Source: Pedobacter nutrimenti (GTDB lineage: Bacteria > Bacteroidota > Bacteroidia > Sphingobacteriales > Sphingobacteriaceae). Taken from it: DNA of 64,000 nt. Of the stretch, positions 51,613 through 61,463 are shown piece by piece. The translations under genes were made by a program, and so were the position numbers. The first letter of the stretch is position 1, and every line of letters starts with the position of its first letter. The DNA lies in assembly GCF_003208655.1 (NCBI RefSeq), contig NZ_QKLU01000007.1:284731-348730 (forward strand). Direction: 5' to 3'. A model generated the notes under the pieces. The model worked only from the letters and a program-made list of their open reading frames with translations. It did not search any database and was not told where the DNA came from.

Positions 51613-54600
51613 ATGAAATTTTTCTTACTGCCATTGCAGCAAGTTATGAGAATAGCTACATTAACCATTTTCACCATATCCCTGTTGAGTGGAACACTTA
51701 CCGCAAGACCGGTTTTTGCTCAATATCTTCACCAGCAGGTAAATGTTCAGTTTACCGGTCAAAATGCCTGGACCGCAATCCAGCAGCTGGAACAGCAGAA
51801 CATTAAATTTGCTTATGATGCCCAGTTGTTAAAACTGACGAGTATAAAGGCAGCGGCCAGGTCCTTCAATAAACAAAGTGTAGAATCCGTTTTGAAATAT
51901 CTGTTTTCAAATACGAATATTACTTATCATGAAGCCAATGGGTTTATCACTTTAAAGAAAAAGGAGCAGCCGATCCTGATCACAGGAAAGGTCATCGACG
52001 GTTCAACAAAAGAAACTTTGCCTGGAGTTTCTATCAGAATGAAAGGGGCATCGACTGGGACAACAACAGATGTAAACGGAAATTTCAGGTTATCTGTTTC
52101 AGTACCTGCTGCCGTTCTTGTGTTTAGTTACATGGGCTATCAGTCTAAGGAGATTCGGATAGACAAAAGCAGTACGGATTTAACCATTGTGTTGCAAGCC
52201 TCCAGTACTGTTTTGAATGAGGTTACCGTACAGGCAAGAAGAAAGGCCAATACAGAGGTTGCTGTTCTGGATGAAAGAAGAAAAGCTTCTATTATTCAGG
52301 ATGCAATTTCTGCAGCCCAGATGGAAAGAACAGGAAGTATTACCACGACCCAGGCTTTGCAACGGGTTTCAGGAGTAACCATTACAGATGATAAATACAT
52401 AGCTATCCGTGGATTGGGTGATCGAAGTGTCATCGGGCAGCTGAATGGCGTCCGTCTGGCGTCATCGGATCCTGACCGGAGTGCGATTCCTTTAGATCTG
52501 GTTCCTGCTTCCCTATTGGACAATATTACCATTTACAAAACTGTTACACCAGACAAGCCTGCAGATGCTGCAGCAGGTATTGTAGAACTAAAAACCAAGT
52601 CTGTGCCTGATAGTATGGTCTTTGAGGTCATTACGCAAACCGGTTTTAATTCGGCAATTGGTATGGGGGGCAGTTACAATAGTTTTTGGAACAGTGATAT
52701 GGGGGCATTTGGTACAAAGATTAGTCAGAAAAACCTTTCAGCTGATTTTAAAGCTTTGGCGCAACAATATCCCGATGGTCTGGGCTCTGTACAGAAGATG
52801 ATCCGTAACAGCAATTACAGCATCAATGGTTGGAAAGAGGTAGATCGGGTAAATAAAATTATGCAGGGTTTTGATCCCATAATGACCACTCAGTATAAAA
52901 CAGCTCCTCTTAATCAACTGTATTCTGCAACTTACGGCAATAGTTTTAATGTATTTAAAAAACATAAACTGGGCCTTATACTGGGCGGAAATTATTACCG
53001 TAGGACCAATGCGACCATTGATGGAAATTTAACTCAGTACAGTATCTATCAGGGCGTGGTTACCGGTAATCCCGATGTGTACAGCCCGCGAAATATCCCC
53101 AATTACATTACCCCAAATAGCCTGGTGATGGGTAAATACCAGAGCTATAAAGAAAACACGGGAATAGAAACGCTCAATTATGGGGTTCTGGCTGGCCTTA
53201 CCTATCGTTTTTCCCCACTTCATGAAATCAGTATGCAATACCTGGGCAGCTGGGGTGGGGAAACAGCTGCGACCTATCTTAACGGAAGCTATGAGTATAC
53301 AGGGTTGCCTGGTGAAGTCGCCAGTACGATATATTCTCTGAAACAAACCTACAGAAGTTTAAACACTTTTAATTTCCAGGGAGAGCATAAACTCAAAAAA
53401 GGAGAATACTCACCCAGATTGAGCTATAACATTGCAACCTCCCGTTCCGGACAGAACAACCCTGACTATCGTTTCATTAGTCTTGCCGATTACACACCCA
53501 AAGGTGGAGGCTATTATCAGCGACTTAAAACATCCGGTGATGGAACCACGGGCCCTGAACTGGTCTATAGTAAACACCTGTACGCATTGACTTCCGGCTA
53601 CGTCAATGGCTTCGGTGTATATGGTATTATTCAGGCGGAGCCTAATGGGCGCAGATGGCGTAACCTTGATGAAACGAATTATAATTACAAAGCCGATCTG
53701 GCCATCCCTTTTAAATTGTTCGGTGAGAAACAGGAATTCAAAACCGGAGTCAATTATCTTTTCAGGGACAGGAAGTTTATGGAAAATCAATTGTTTTTAC
53801 CCGGGTCAAATTTTTCCGGATTTAAGAGCACCCCACTTTATGATGTGGAAGGAGATCTGAATCGTCTGGTAAGCCGTCAGATCATTGGCGTAAATGCCCC
53901 TGGTAATAACCAGGGGGAAGGGCAGATGCCTGTTGGTGGTTTTCTGTACAACAGTCAGAAATCACCTAACAATTATAAAGGCTATTATGAAACCAATGCC
54001 TTATATGGTATGGTAGACCTGAAACTGACAGAAAGGCTCCGGGTTGCGGGTGGAGTAAGGTTTGAAAAAACAAATATTGGTTCTGCCGTCGATACTTCAG
54101 GGGTTTTTCTGGATCCTGCATTGACTGCCAAGAGTCCCGGAGGCGGTAAAAGCATACCTATAGTGAACATTGAACCTTATTCAACTTATAAAACGGGATA
54201 TAAACCCTATTATTCTGTAAATGCAACCTACATTCTGAACCAAAAAATGAATTTCAGAGCGGCATTCAATACCACCCTGGCCAGACCTGAACTACGCGAA
54301 ATTACCAATGTATTTGAGTTTGATGTATTTCAAATGGGACTGGTGGTGGGTAATCCGAATTTGAAAAATCAGCGCACCGAAAACCTAGATTTCAGATGGG
54401 AATGGTTTCCTGGTAACGGAGAAGTTTTTGCAGTGTCAGCATTCGGGAAGCGTATTAAAGACCAGTTGGTTAAAGTATTTAGTTTAAAAACAGATGGTTT
54501 GGCGGCCACTTATCCTGAGTTCCCAACCATACAGTTTCAAAATGACCCAAACACGGGTACAGTATGGGGTATAGAACTAGAGGTGGTTAAAGATCTGGGC

Positions 54601-55089
54601 AAGCTAAATGACCGGATGCGTAATTTTTTTCTGGGCTCTAATCTTTTGCTGGCCCAAAGTGACATCAAGAAAACAAAGGAGCGTTATGAGGCCAATCGTT
54701 CGCTCGACCGTTTTACGCCTAAAAATAGCCCCTTGTTTGAACAAGCGCCTTATTCTGTCAACCTCTGGCTCAATTACAACAATAAAAAGTCAGGCACCGA
54801 TCTTACAGCCACTTTCAATATGGTTGGTGAGCGTTTGGTGCAGATTAACCTGACTGGTGAACCTGATTTATATACACTGCCTGTACCTATGCTGGATTTT
54901 GTATTCAGCCAGCGTTTGAGCAGGCGTCTGCTTTTTAAGGGTTATGCTAAGAATATTCTTGATCCGGCAGTTAAAACAGTATACGCCAATCCCGAAACGG
55001 GGGGTAAATGGTATGGGAAGGAATACATTAACCGAAGCTATTTCCGGGGCAGTGAAATTATGTTTGGCTTTACCTATAAATTATTTTAA
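51613..55089 (+). CDS. TonB-dependent receptor with N-terminal STN and carboxypeptidase-regulatory-like domains
   Basis: A 1158-residue outer-membrane receptor. A long signal region (1-37, ending PVFAQ) leads to an STN domain (about 45-115, VNVQFTGQNAWTAIQQLEQQ), then a carboxypeptidase-regulatory-like domain (about 120-195, ITGKVIDGSTKETLPGVSI). Next is the plug (about 215-330), then a 22-strand beta-barrel to the final Phe. The STN domain is what signals through FecR-type anti-sigma factors, matching the regulator pair upstream. It lacks the SusC/RagA plug signature and there is no susD gene. Downstream genes follow with a 2-base gap. Substrate unknown. Confidence 0.93.
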   Translation: MKFFLLPLQQVMRIATLTIFTISLLSGTLTARPVFAQYLHQQVNVQFTGQNAWTAIQQLEQQNIKFAYDAQLLKLTSIKAAARSFNKQSVESVLKYLFSNTNITYHEANGFITLKKKEQPILITGKVIDGSTKETLPGVSIRMKGASTGTTTDVNGNFRLSVSVPAAVLVFSYMGYQSKEIRIDKSSTDLTIVLQASSTVLNEVTVQARRKANTEVAVLDERRKASIIQDAISAAQMERTGSITTTQALQRVSGVTITDDKYIAIRGLGDRSVIGQLNGVRLASSDPDRSAIPLDLVPASLLDNITIYKTVTPDKPADAAAGIVELKTKSVPDSMVFEVITQTGFNSAIGMGGSYNSFWNSDMGAFGTKISQKNLSADFKALAQQYPDGLGSVQKMIRNSNYSINGWKEVDRVNKIMQGFDPIMTTQYKTAPLNQLYSATYGNSFNVFKKHKLGLILGGNYYRRTNATIDGNLTQYSIYQGVVTGNPDVYSPRNIPNYITPNSLVMGKYQSYKENTGIETLNYGVLAGLTYRFSPLHEISMQYLGSWGGETAATYLNGSYEYTGLPGEVASTIYSLKQTYRSLNTFNFQGEHKLKKGEYSPRLSYNIATSRSGQNNPDYRFISLADYTPKGGGYYQRLKTSGDGTTGPELVYSKHLYALTSGYVNGFGVYGIIQAEPNGRRWRNLDETNYNYKADLAIPFKLFGEKQEFKTGVNYLFRDRKFMENQLFLPGSNFSGFKSTPLYDVEGDLNRLVSRQIIGVNAPGNNQGEGQMPVGGFLYNSQKSPNNYKGYYETNALYGMVDLKLTERLRVAGGVRFEKTNIGSAVDTSGVFLDPALTAKSPGGGKSIPIVNIEPYSTYKTGYKPYYSVNATYILNQKMNFRAAFNTTLARPELREITNVFEFDVFQMGLVVGNPNLKNQRTENLDFRWEWFPGNGEVFAVSAFGKRIKDQLVKVFSLKTDGLAATYPEFPTIQFQNDPNTGTVWGIELEVVKDLGKLNDRMRNFFLGSNLLLAQSDIKKTKERYEANRSLDRFTPKNSPLFEQAPYSVNLWLNYNNKKSGTDLTATFNMVGERLVQINLTGEPDLYTLPVPMLDFVFSQRLSRRLLFKGYAKNILDPAVKTVYANPETGGKWYGKEYINRSYFRGSEIMFGFTYKLF

Positions 55090-55091
55090 TC

Positions 55092-56801
55092 ATGAATAAA
55101 CTACGACTCATTCTGATATCGGTTATTTGTCTGTTGGGCTGCAAAAAAGAACGGCTTGACGAAAAAAAAGATAATCGCTTCATAACGGAAAACAAGGCGC
55201 TTTCAACCACCCGAATTGTAAATCTAAGTATGTACAATCAGGTGGTGGCCAATGGAGACACCCTGACCAAATACATCCTGCGATTGGGAGATGAAGCACA
55301 AAGATATATACCGACATTATACTTTCCAAAGGACGGGATCCTGGGAACCATCTGGCAGGTACCTCAGGATTTATTCCGGGCAAATGGTATTGCTCAAATG
55401 GACTTTAACGATGGAATAACGAGACTCAAACTGCCTGTAACGGAAAAATATGGAAGGCCGACAGATTATTATCTGTTAACCGATTCCCTTGCGGGGCAAC
55501 CCCGTATTGAAGGACAACCAGCGTATGTGGCTGTTGAAAGGGGGGTGGGACAGCCATCTAAACCAGACCATTTTAAAATCAGGATACTGAATCTGAGTGC
55601 ACGTTCAAAGGTGCAAATTGATGGTGATCAATTGGAAAGTCTGGAAGGACCTGTAAGTCTGGCCTATGCTGATGGTTCACTGGTTGCCCCCCAAACCACC
55701 AATGTTACTGCCGCTCAACGTCTATCTGATTACATAGAGCTGCCCTATGGAAGTTACCAGTTTCGGGTACTTACGCCCGACGGCAGGCAGCTTCCTGGTT
55801 CTGCTCCAGTAAACACAAACAATAAAATTATATACCCATCTAATTCTACGATTTCCACTCGTACCACCAACTCATTCGAGTCGGCCATGCTTACATTTGC
55901 TCCTGTTGCCAGTTATCAACCTGGAGGCGTATATACCATCGTTATTGCACCTTATAATTTTAGTTATTATGATGGAATATACGAGAAGAAAGGTGCGCTG
56001 CAGAATGGCTTTAGGGTGATCACAGATGTTAACCCTGGCGTGAATAACACGTATTATCGCCTTCAAGGCGTAAACGCCCTGCCAGGCAGCAGTAATCTTG
56101 GCTTTAGAATAAACGGAAAAGCGCTGGCCTCCGGGATTTCTTATGGCCAGTCATCTGATTATGGCAGACTAATCCAGGGCATGGCGTCAATAGAGGCCGT
56201 AGATGCTTCAGGAAAAGTACTGGCAACGCTTACCGGACAGGTGCTGCGGCCTGGTCAGAACTATTCCGCATGGTTATACCCTGATCAGCAGGGGGGAGCA
56301 AAATTGACGCTGGTTGCCAATGACCTAAGTGGCTTTGATGCAGGAACACCAAGCCCTGACGGGGGTGCCCAAAATGGTTTGGCAAATGATTTTATGTTTA
56401 ATAAACGTTTTCTGAACCTGTCGCCTGATAATCCTTATATCACCTTTACGTTTGATAACGGACAGCTCGATTTCAATCAAAAAGCCACCGTTAATCTGCA
56501 GCCCGGGCTTCCAATAACTGAAATGCCCTACATTATTTCTGCCCGGCCCGGTTACAACAAAACTTTTCAGATCATGGCCTATCGCTCCAGTCCGGCAGTT
56601 GTTCCCGGTAGCTGGGCAGAAGACATAGTTGTACTTAAAAACACGGCTTTTGTTGCCGATGAACTATTATACATGTCTGCCGGAAGAGATGTTCCCATAC
56701 AAGAGCCGGGTATTTATACAGTTGCACTCATTGGTCGTACAGGCAATGGGGTAACCGAAGCAAATAAAGCAAAATTAATTATTGTTAAACACAACAGATA
56801 A
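55092..56801 (+). CDS. DUF4397-like surface lipoprotein
   Basis: A 569-residue lipoprotein (signal ends VICLLGCKKERL, Cys17). Beta-sandwich motifs characteristic of DUF4397 proteins recur: RIVNLSMYNQVV, FKIRILNLSARSKVQIDG, and VNNTYYRLQGVNALPGSSNLGFRING, each followed by -YGSYQFRV- or -ISYGQSSDYG-. So several sandwich units are likely along the chain. It starts 2 bases after the receptor, strongly suggesting coupled translation and complex formation at the outer surface. Enzymatic motifs are absent. Reads into the next gene by a one-base overlap (TAATG). Confidence 0.7.
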   Translation: MNKLRLILISVICLLGCKKERLDEKKDNRFITENKALSTTRIVNLSMYNQVVANGDTLTKYILRLGDEAQRYIPTLYFPKDGILGTIWQVPQDLFRANGIAQMDFNDGITRLKLPVTEKYGRPTDYYLLTDSLAGQPRIEGQPAYVAVERGVGQPSKPDHFKIRILNLSARSKVQIDGDQLESLEGPVSLAYADGSLVAPQTTNVTAAQRLSDYIELPYGSYQFRVLTPDGRQLPGSAPVNTNNKIIYPSNSTISTRTTNSFESAMLTFAPVASYQPGGVYTIVIAPYNFSYYDGIYEKKGALQNGFRVITDVNPGVNNTYYRLQGVNALPGSSNLGFRINGKALASGISYGQSSDYGRLIQGMASIEAVDASGKVLATLTGQVLRPGQNYSAWLYPDQQGGAKLTLVANDLSGFDAGTPSPDGGAQNGLANDFMFNKRFLNLSPDNPYITFTFDNGQLDFNQKATVNLQPGLPITEMPYIISARPGYNKTFQIMAYRSSPAVVPGSWAEDIVVLKNTAFVADELLYMSAGRDVPIQEPGIYTVALIGRTGNGVTEANKAKLIIVKHNR

Positions 56802-58009
56802 TGAAAAGGAGCCTATATATTTTATGCGTTGCAGTGCTTGCTTTGGCGGCCTGTAGAAAAGTCGATTATACGACCATTGATCAGCCAGCTTACCTTAGGG
56901 TTTTCAATGATCTGAATTATTCCCAGACCATGGAAAATATGAATAGTCTGTATCCATCGTTGTGCATGATCATTGACCCTGTACTGGATGCGGACGGAAT
57001 TCCCACAGGAGGAAAGGTGGTAGGGGATTTTTTGGATAAACGGGAAGCGTATGCCCCTCCGTATCCATCACATGTGGGCAACAGTACTTCCGTCCAAAAT
57101 CCTGAATATCCGGGCAAGGAAAATGTACTGGTTGGACCTATCCTCAATGGTTTTGACCTAAGCAGTTGGGCCCAGGTGCCTTCTGGAAAACTTCGGATTA
57201 TGTTTTTGTACAGACCACATACCTCCACACCCTTCTTTGAACTGGAAACAAAACTGAAGAAAAACGTGCTGATTGATACGACCATCAATCTAAGTGCAAA
57301 AGAAGTTTATACCCTTCATGTGCTGCAAAAAGATTTTAAAACAAAAAGAAATGGTCTTTTACTCCGGGAAGAGAGCTTTCATAAACTTCCGCTTTCAGAT
57401 TCTTTGGCTTATATAAATTTTTATAATTATAGTGCCAATGGCTTCTTTCAGGCTGACATCAGCCAGAAACCCCAGGAAATACCGGGAACTGATCGACTGG
57501 GTTTGTTTATCACCGGTGTTAAAGACAGTATGAACGTTTTTCTTTCGCTATTTGAGCGGCAGACTGGAAATGTACTGTCCCCGGTTGTTAAAAATTACAA
57601 TAGCAAATATTTAGGTACTGTGGTACGAAACAATGAAACCAATAAGGTAAACCCCTATTATAGTTTTCCTTTATGGGCAGACCCCAAATCAGACGGTATC
57701 CGGACTGATATCTGGCAGAATTTGGAGTTTTTAGGACTGGGATTAGACATTGCGAACCGCCCCAATATCAAAAGCCCCGGCAATTATGCTTGCGTGTATT
57801 TTTTACTGAATGGGAAATCGCTTCCGCCCGCACCTTTAGCAAGTTTTATAGGATTGAACGGGATTCCCAGGCCAAATCTGCTGGTCAGCTTACATTCTGG
57901 TTTGAATAATCCACAAACTTTTGCCACTGTAAGCACCCTGGAGATTATAAACAGCAATGTTTACCTCACTACGGTGCAGCGAAAGTACCCTACGCCAATT
58001 TATAAGTGA
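56801..58009 (+). CDS. Surface lipoprotein, DUF4397-related or unknown
   Basis: A 402-residue lipoprotein (signal ends VLALAACRKVDY, Cys18). The start YLRVFNDLNYSQTMEN resembles DUF4397 openings; further strands contain PSGKLRIMFLYRP and LAYINFYNYSANGFFQADI, but I cannot confirm the family across its length. No catalytic motifs are seen. Its ATG overlaps the previous stop by one base, pointing to a shared operon with the receptor and the fasciclin genes. Confidence 0.6.
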   Translation: MKRSLYILCVAVLALAACRKVDYTTIDQPAYLRVFNDLNYSQTMENMNSLYPSLCMIIDPVLDADGIPTGGKVVGDFLDKREAYAPPYPSHVGNSTSVQNPEYPGKENVLVGPILNGFDLSSWAQVPSGKLRIMFLYRPHTSTPFFELETKLKKNVLIDTTINLSAKEVYTLHVLQKDFKTKRNGLLLREESFHKLPLSDSLAYINFYNYSANGFFQADISQKPQEIPGTDRLGLFITGVKDSMNVFLSLFERQTGNVLSPVVKNYNSKYLGTVVRNNETNKVNPYYSFPLWADPKSDGIRTDIWQNLEFLGLGLDIANRPNIKSPGNYACVYFLLNGKSLPPAPLASFIGLNGIPRPNLLVSLHSGLNNPQTFATVSTLEIINSNVYLTTVQRKYPTPIYK

Positions 58010-58041
58010 GCCAGATGATATTGAATTTAAAAACAAACACA

Positions 58042-59124
58042 ATGAAGATCAATAAATATGTTTATTTGCTTTACAATTGCCTTTTTTTGATACTGATGGC
58101 GGGGTTTTCGGCTTGTAAGCATGACGATTATACCGTAAAGAAATCAAATGAGAACATTCGCCTGGCCGGTGATTTTTTAAAGAACAATTACGATTATACC
58201 TTGTTCTATGCTGCGCTGGATTATACCGGAATTTTGCCCCAATTAAATGAAAAGGGACCTTTTACAGTACTGGCGCCAAACAATAAGGCCTTTATAGAAC
58301 TTGGGATACAATCGGCGGCAGACATCAAAAAACTAAATCGGGACAGTTTGAAGCAAGCCATGGCTCTGCACATCATATCCCGTAGTTTAAGGCAGTCGGA
58401 TGTGCCGGTTAATACGGTAAACGTGGAGTATCAAAGCCTGGCAGGTGTTCCTGTGTACGTTTCTTTTGGTACTAAAAACCCCGCCAATCCAGATGAATAT
58501 GAGTGGACGAGTGTGCTTTACTTTAATGGCAGTCGTGCCACACGAAAGGATGTTCAGTTGGTTAATGGGATTCTGCATTCATTAGATAAAGTGATGAAAC
58601 GATATCCTGGAAAGGGTGTGCAGCAATGGCTAAGCGATCGGCCAGCTTATAGCATCTTTGTTTCCGGACTTAAGAAATTCGGATTGTGGGACGAACTTGC
58701 CGGAAAAGGGCCATTTACCATTTTTGCCCCCAATAATCAAGCTTTTACAAATATGGGTATCAGTAAGGCCGATATTGACGCACTGGATCCTGGCAAATAT
58801 ATTGGTCCACGTCTTTTTGGGGCTTATATCCAGTATGAGAAACGCTACTTTTTATCCGATTTGAATGCATTTTCCTTCATCAATAATCAGAATACCTACG
58901 AAAATTTTACGAGAAATGGCAATAGTTACTTTAAGTGGTATGCCTATGGAGCCACGCATACCATCAGCCTTGCTGATCGTAAAGAATTCCCCAGTGTAGG
59001 ATATGGTCAATCCATAATTGAACTTGCAACAATGGGCTATCGTATGGATAACCTTTGCGATAATGGAACTGTACAGGATTTACCTGAACTATTGGTCACA
59101 CCTGGGCAAGCCTTGAAGAAATGA
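58042..59124 (+). CDS. Fasciclin (FAS1) domain lipoprotein, two FAS1 domains
   Basis: About 360 residues. Lipoprotein signal (MAGFSACKHDD, Cys24 of this start). The first FAS1 domain is about 40-190 (FTVLAPNNKAFIELGI and the LVNGILHSLDKVM end motif); a second is about 200-350 (FTIFAPNNQAFTNMGI). FAS1 domains mediate cell adhesion and protein or polysaccharide contacts. An upstream GTG overlapping the previous stop is possible, but ATG 58042 starts a proper signal. The gene fits in the receptor operon 32 bases after the previous stop. Confidence 0.85.
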   Translation: MKINKYVYLLYNCLFLILMAGFSACKHDDYTVKKSNENIRLAGDFLKNNYDYTLFYAALDYTGILPQLNEKGPFTVLAPNNKAFIELGIQSAADIKKLNRDSLKQAMALHIISRSLRQSDVPVNTVNVEYQSLAGVPVYVSFGTKNPANPDEYEWTSVLYFNGSRATRKDVQLVNGILHSLDKVMKRYPGKGVQQWLSDRPAYSIFVSGLKKFGLWDELAGKGPFTIFAPNNQAFTNMGISKADIDALDPGKYIGPRLFGAYIQYEKRYFLSDLNAFSFINNQNTYENFTRNGNSYFKWYAYGATHTISLADRKEFPSVGYGQSIIELATMGYRMDNLCDNGTVQDLPELLVTPGQALKK

Positions 59125-59146
59125 TGTCCATTTAATTTTTAAAAAA

Positions 59147-60442
59147 ATGAATAAACTAAAACTATTTATATATGGCTACTTGTTGGTGATGCTCATGATC
59201 CTGGTCGCCAGCTGCCGTAAACAGGAATTTGCACTGCCGCCTGAAGGAGAGAAGGTCCCCTATGTAGATACCGTGAAACTCTCCCTAAAAGAAGTCTTGG
59301 AAAAGTCGCCTGCAAAACTATTTTATCAGGCCTGGCAGCGAAGTAGCATGGAGAGCCGTTTAAAAACAATAGGCGATGCTAAAAGTACATTTACAATTTT
59401 GATACCCAGTGATGCCGCGATGGAAAGCGCAGGTTTTACTTCCCAAAAAATACTGGATATGCAGGTGAAAGACCTGGACAGCCTGATGATGTTTTATACC
59501 TTAAAGGGGCGTATTACTGCACAAGACCTGGAAAGTAAGGCCGATAATTATATTGGTGCCAGCTTGCTCACAAAACCCGGGATACGGGTTAGCCTAACGC
59601 AGTCCACTGCTGTAAACCTCAATGATGTTGTACCCTATTATTATCAGCAGCGCCTGCAGGTAAAAGATGGTAAAACTTATGTGAATGGTAAGCTGGTTGG
59701 GACTGGAAAGTTTGTAGCCGCAAAAGATGGTTACGTATGGCTGCTGGATCAAATGATAAGCAGGCCCGATAAAACGATACTGGAAGTGCTAAAAGCAGAT
59801 GGACATTTTACCCTGTTATTGAACATTCTTCAATATACCGACGATCAATACGCCAAAATACTGAGGGCCGGAATGGTTTTTACCGGTGCAAGGGTAGGTT
59901 TCATTAAACGCTATAATTGGGCAATAGCTCCTCCTTTATATCCAGGAGAAAAATCCTTGGTCAACCTGATTCGTACCACGGCGTTGCTGCCCAATGATGA
60001 GGTCTTTAAAAATGCAGGATTCAATAGTTTGGACGACCTTAACAGCTTCAATCTAAAAAGAGGTTTGCCCCGTATAACCAAAGACCAATTTGGCAGGAAT
60101 ATCGCAGTGGGCAATTTTGCCACAGATAGCCTGCTCTTTTATCACCTGGATTTTGGGGCCGGGGTCAACTTTGGATTCAATTCCAACGAGATGACCAATG
60201 CGGTCATGTCTAATTACTTGGTGAGTTTCAAGTCACCTTTGGCTGGTGAGGGTTATATATCCTCTTACATGCCGTTCGATTTTTCCCGTGATGCTTCGGG
60301 CAGGGTGCAACTAAAGGTGAAAGAGGTACCCGATGGAACTGCGGCAACAATAGTGGTGGCAGATATTCCTACCCTTATGGGGCCAATTCATGTTGTAGAT
60401 CATTTTCTTACCCCAAAAGGTTTTAAACTCAATCAGAAATGA
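59147..60442 (+). CDS. Fasciclin (FAS1) domain lipoprotein, two divergent FAS1 domains
   Basis: A 431-residue lipoprotein (signal ends LMILVASCRKQEF, Cys23). First FAS1 unit about 45-200 (FTILIPSDAAMESAGFTS; DGYVWLLDQMI). The second, about 205-425, begins ILEVLKADGHFTLLLNIL and keeps the terminal IHVVDHFLTP motif, but the H1/H2 blocks between are stretched. It shares operon order with the flanking fasciclin genes; its stop overlaps the next start by 4 bases (ATGA), implying translational coupling. Confidence 0.82.
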   Translation: MNKLKLFIYGYLLVMLMILVASCRKQEFALPPEGEKVPYVDTVKLSLKEVLEKSPAKLFYQAWQRSSMESRLKTIGDAKSTFTILIPSDAAMESAGFTSQKILDMQVKDLDSLMMFYTLKGRITAQDLESKADNYIGASLLTKPGIRVSLTQSTAVNLNDVVPYYYQQRLQVKDGKTYVNGKLVGTGKFVAAKDGYVWLLDQMISRPDKTILEVLKADGHFTLLLNILQYTDDQYAKILRAGMVFTGARVGFIKRYNWAIAPPLYPGEKSLVNLIRTTALLPNDEVFKNAGFNSLDDLNSFNLKRGLPRITKDQFGRNIAVGNFATDSLLFYHLDFGAGVNFGFNSNEMTNAVMSNYLVSFKSPLAGEGYISSYMPFDFSRDASGRVQLKVKEVPDGTAATIVVADIPTLMGPIHVVDHFLTPKGFKLNQK

Positions 60443-61452
60443 ACAGAACAATTAAACAATATATACAGAATTACAGAGGATTGGTCTTATGCTTCATGCT
60501 GTTGTTGATGATGGCTGCCTGTAAAAAGGATAATTTGAATACTGCTGCCGACGATAATAACTCGATTACTCAGGTCATTGCAGATAATTTTAATTTATCC
60601 ATCTTTAAAACAGTGCTTGGACGCAATAAGTTGGATAAAAAATTAAAAGAGAAGGGGCCTTTTACCGCCCTGGCACCATCTGATGCTGCTTTTGCTTTGG
60701 CTGGATATACAAACCCGACTTCCATTATCACTGCTGAACCCTCAGTGATAGCTGGTATTGCAAGTTATCATGTTCTGGATGGCAGATATGAATTCAACAA
60801 GCTGCCTTTTCAATTTAATCAGGAACTCCGTTCCCAGAATGGTAAACTTTATGCGACACGCTGGATAAAAAATTCAGATACCGTGCTGACCATTAACGGG
60901 TCAAGAATAGTGGCTGTAAATGTGCCTGCTTCCAATGGATTGATACAAGTTATTGACCGTGTACTGACACCCTATACACACGATAAACTGGGTGATGCTG
61001 TAGCCTCTGAAGCTTCGGTTACCCTCTTTTATCAGGCATTAAAATCTTCAGGAGTATTGTCAAGTCTTAATGGCACAGATGTGTTCACTGTTTTTTCACC
61101 AAGTAATGATGCAATGAAGGCCTATGGCTTTGCAACGCTTGAACAAATCCGTGGAACCAATGTGGAAGTTTTGAAGCACCTGGTCAACTATCACATTGTC
61201 CGCGACCGGCGTTTTGTTTACGATTACATCCTGAGCACAAAATCGTCTACGGCAATTAAACAAGCCACAATGGATGGGGGCAATACCATTAATATAAATC
61301 TAATCGAAGACAACAGCCAGATCGGGGGCTTTAGTGGCATTACATTGAGGGGACTAGTCAATGGCTCTGATGTAAATGTGTTGAAAAGGGATGTCCTGAC
61401 TGGAAATGGGGTGCTTCATGTGATAGACGGGGTTTTAATAAGTACCCCTTAA
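60439..61452 (+). CDS. Fasciclin (FAS1) domain lipoprotein, two FAS1 domains
   Basis: A 337-residue lipoprotein (signal ends LLLMMAACKKDNL, Cys28). Two FAS1 domains: about 45-180 (FTALAPSDAAFALAGY; GLIQVIDRVLTP) and about 185-335 (FTVFSPSNDAMKAYGF; GVLHVIDGVL). These are the most canonical of the three paralogues. It is the last intact gene of the receptor operon; 11 bases separate it from the start of the second receptor gene. Confidence 0.88.
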   Translation: MNRTIKQYIQNYRGLVLCFMLLLMMAACKKDNLNTAADDNNSITQVIADNFNLSIFKTVLGRNKLDKKLKEKGPFTALAPSDAAFALAGYTNPTSIITAEPSVIAGIASYHVLDGRYEFNKLPFQFNQELRSQNGKLYATRWIKNSDTVLTINGSRIVAVNVPASNGLIQVIDRVLTPYTHDKLGDAVASEASVTLFYQALKSSGVLSSLNGTDVFTVFSPSNDAMKAYGFATLEQIRGTNVEVLKHLVNYHIVRDRRFVYDYILSTKSSTAIKQATMDGGNTININLIEDNSQIGGFSGITLRGLVNGSDVNVLKRDVLTGNGVLHVIDGVLISTP

Positions 61453-61463
61453 CAAAATTGAAA

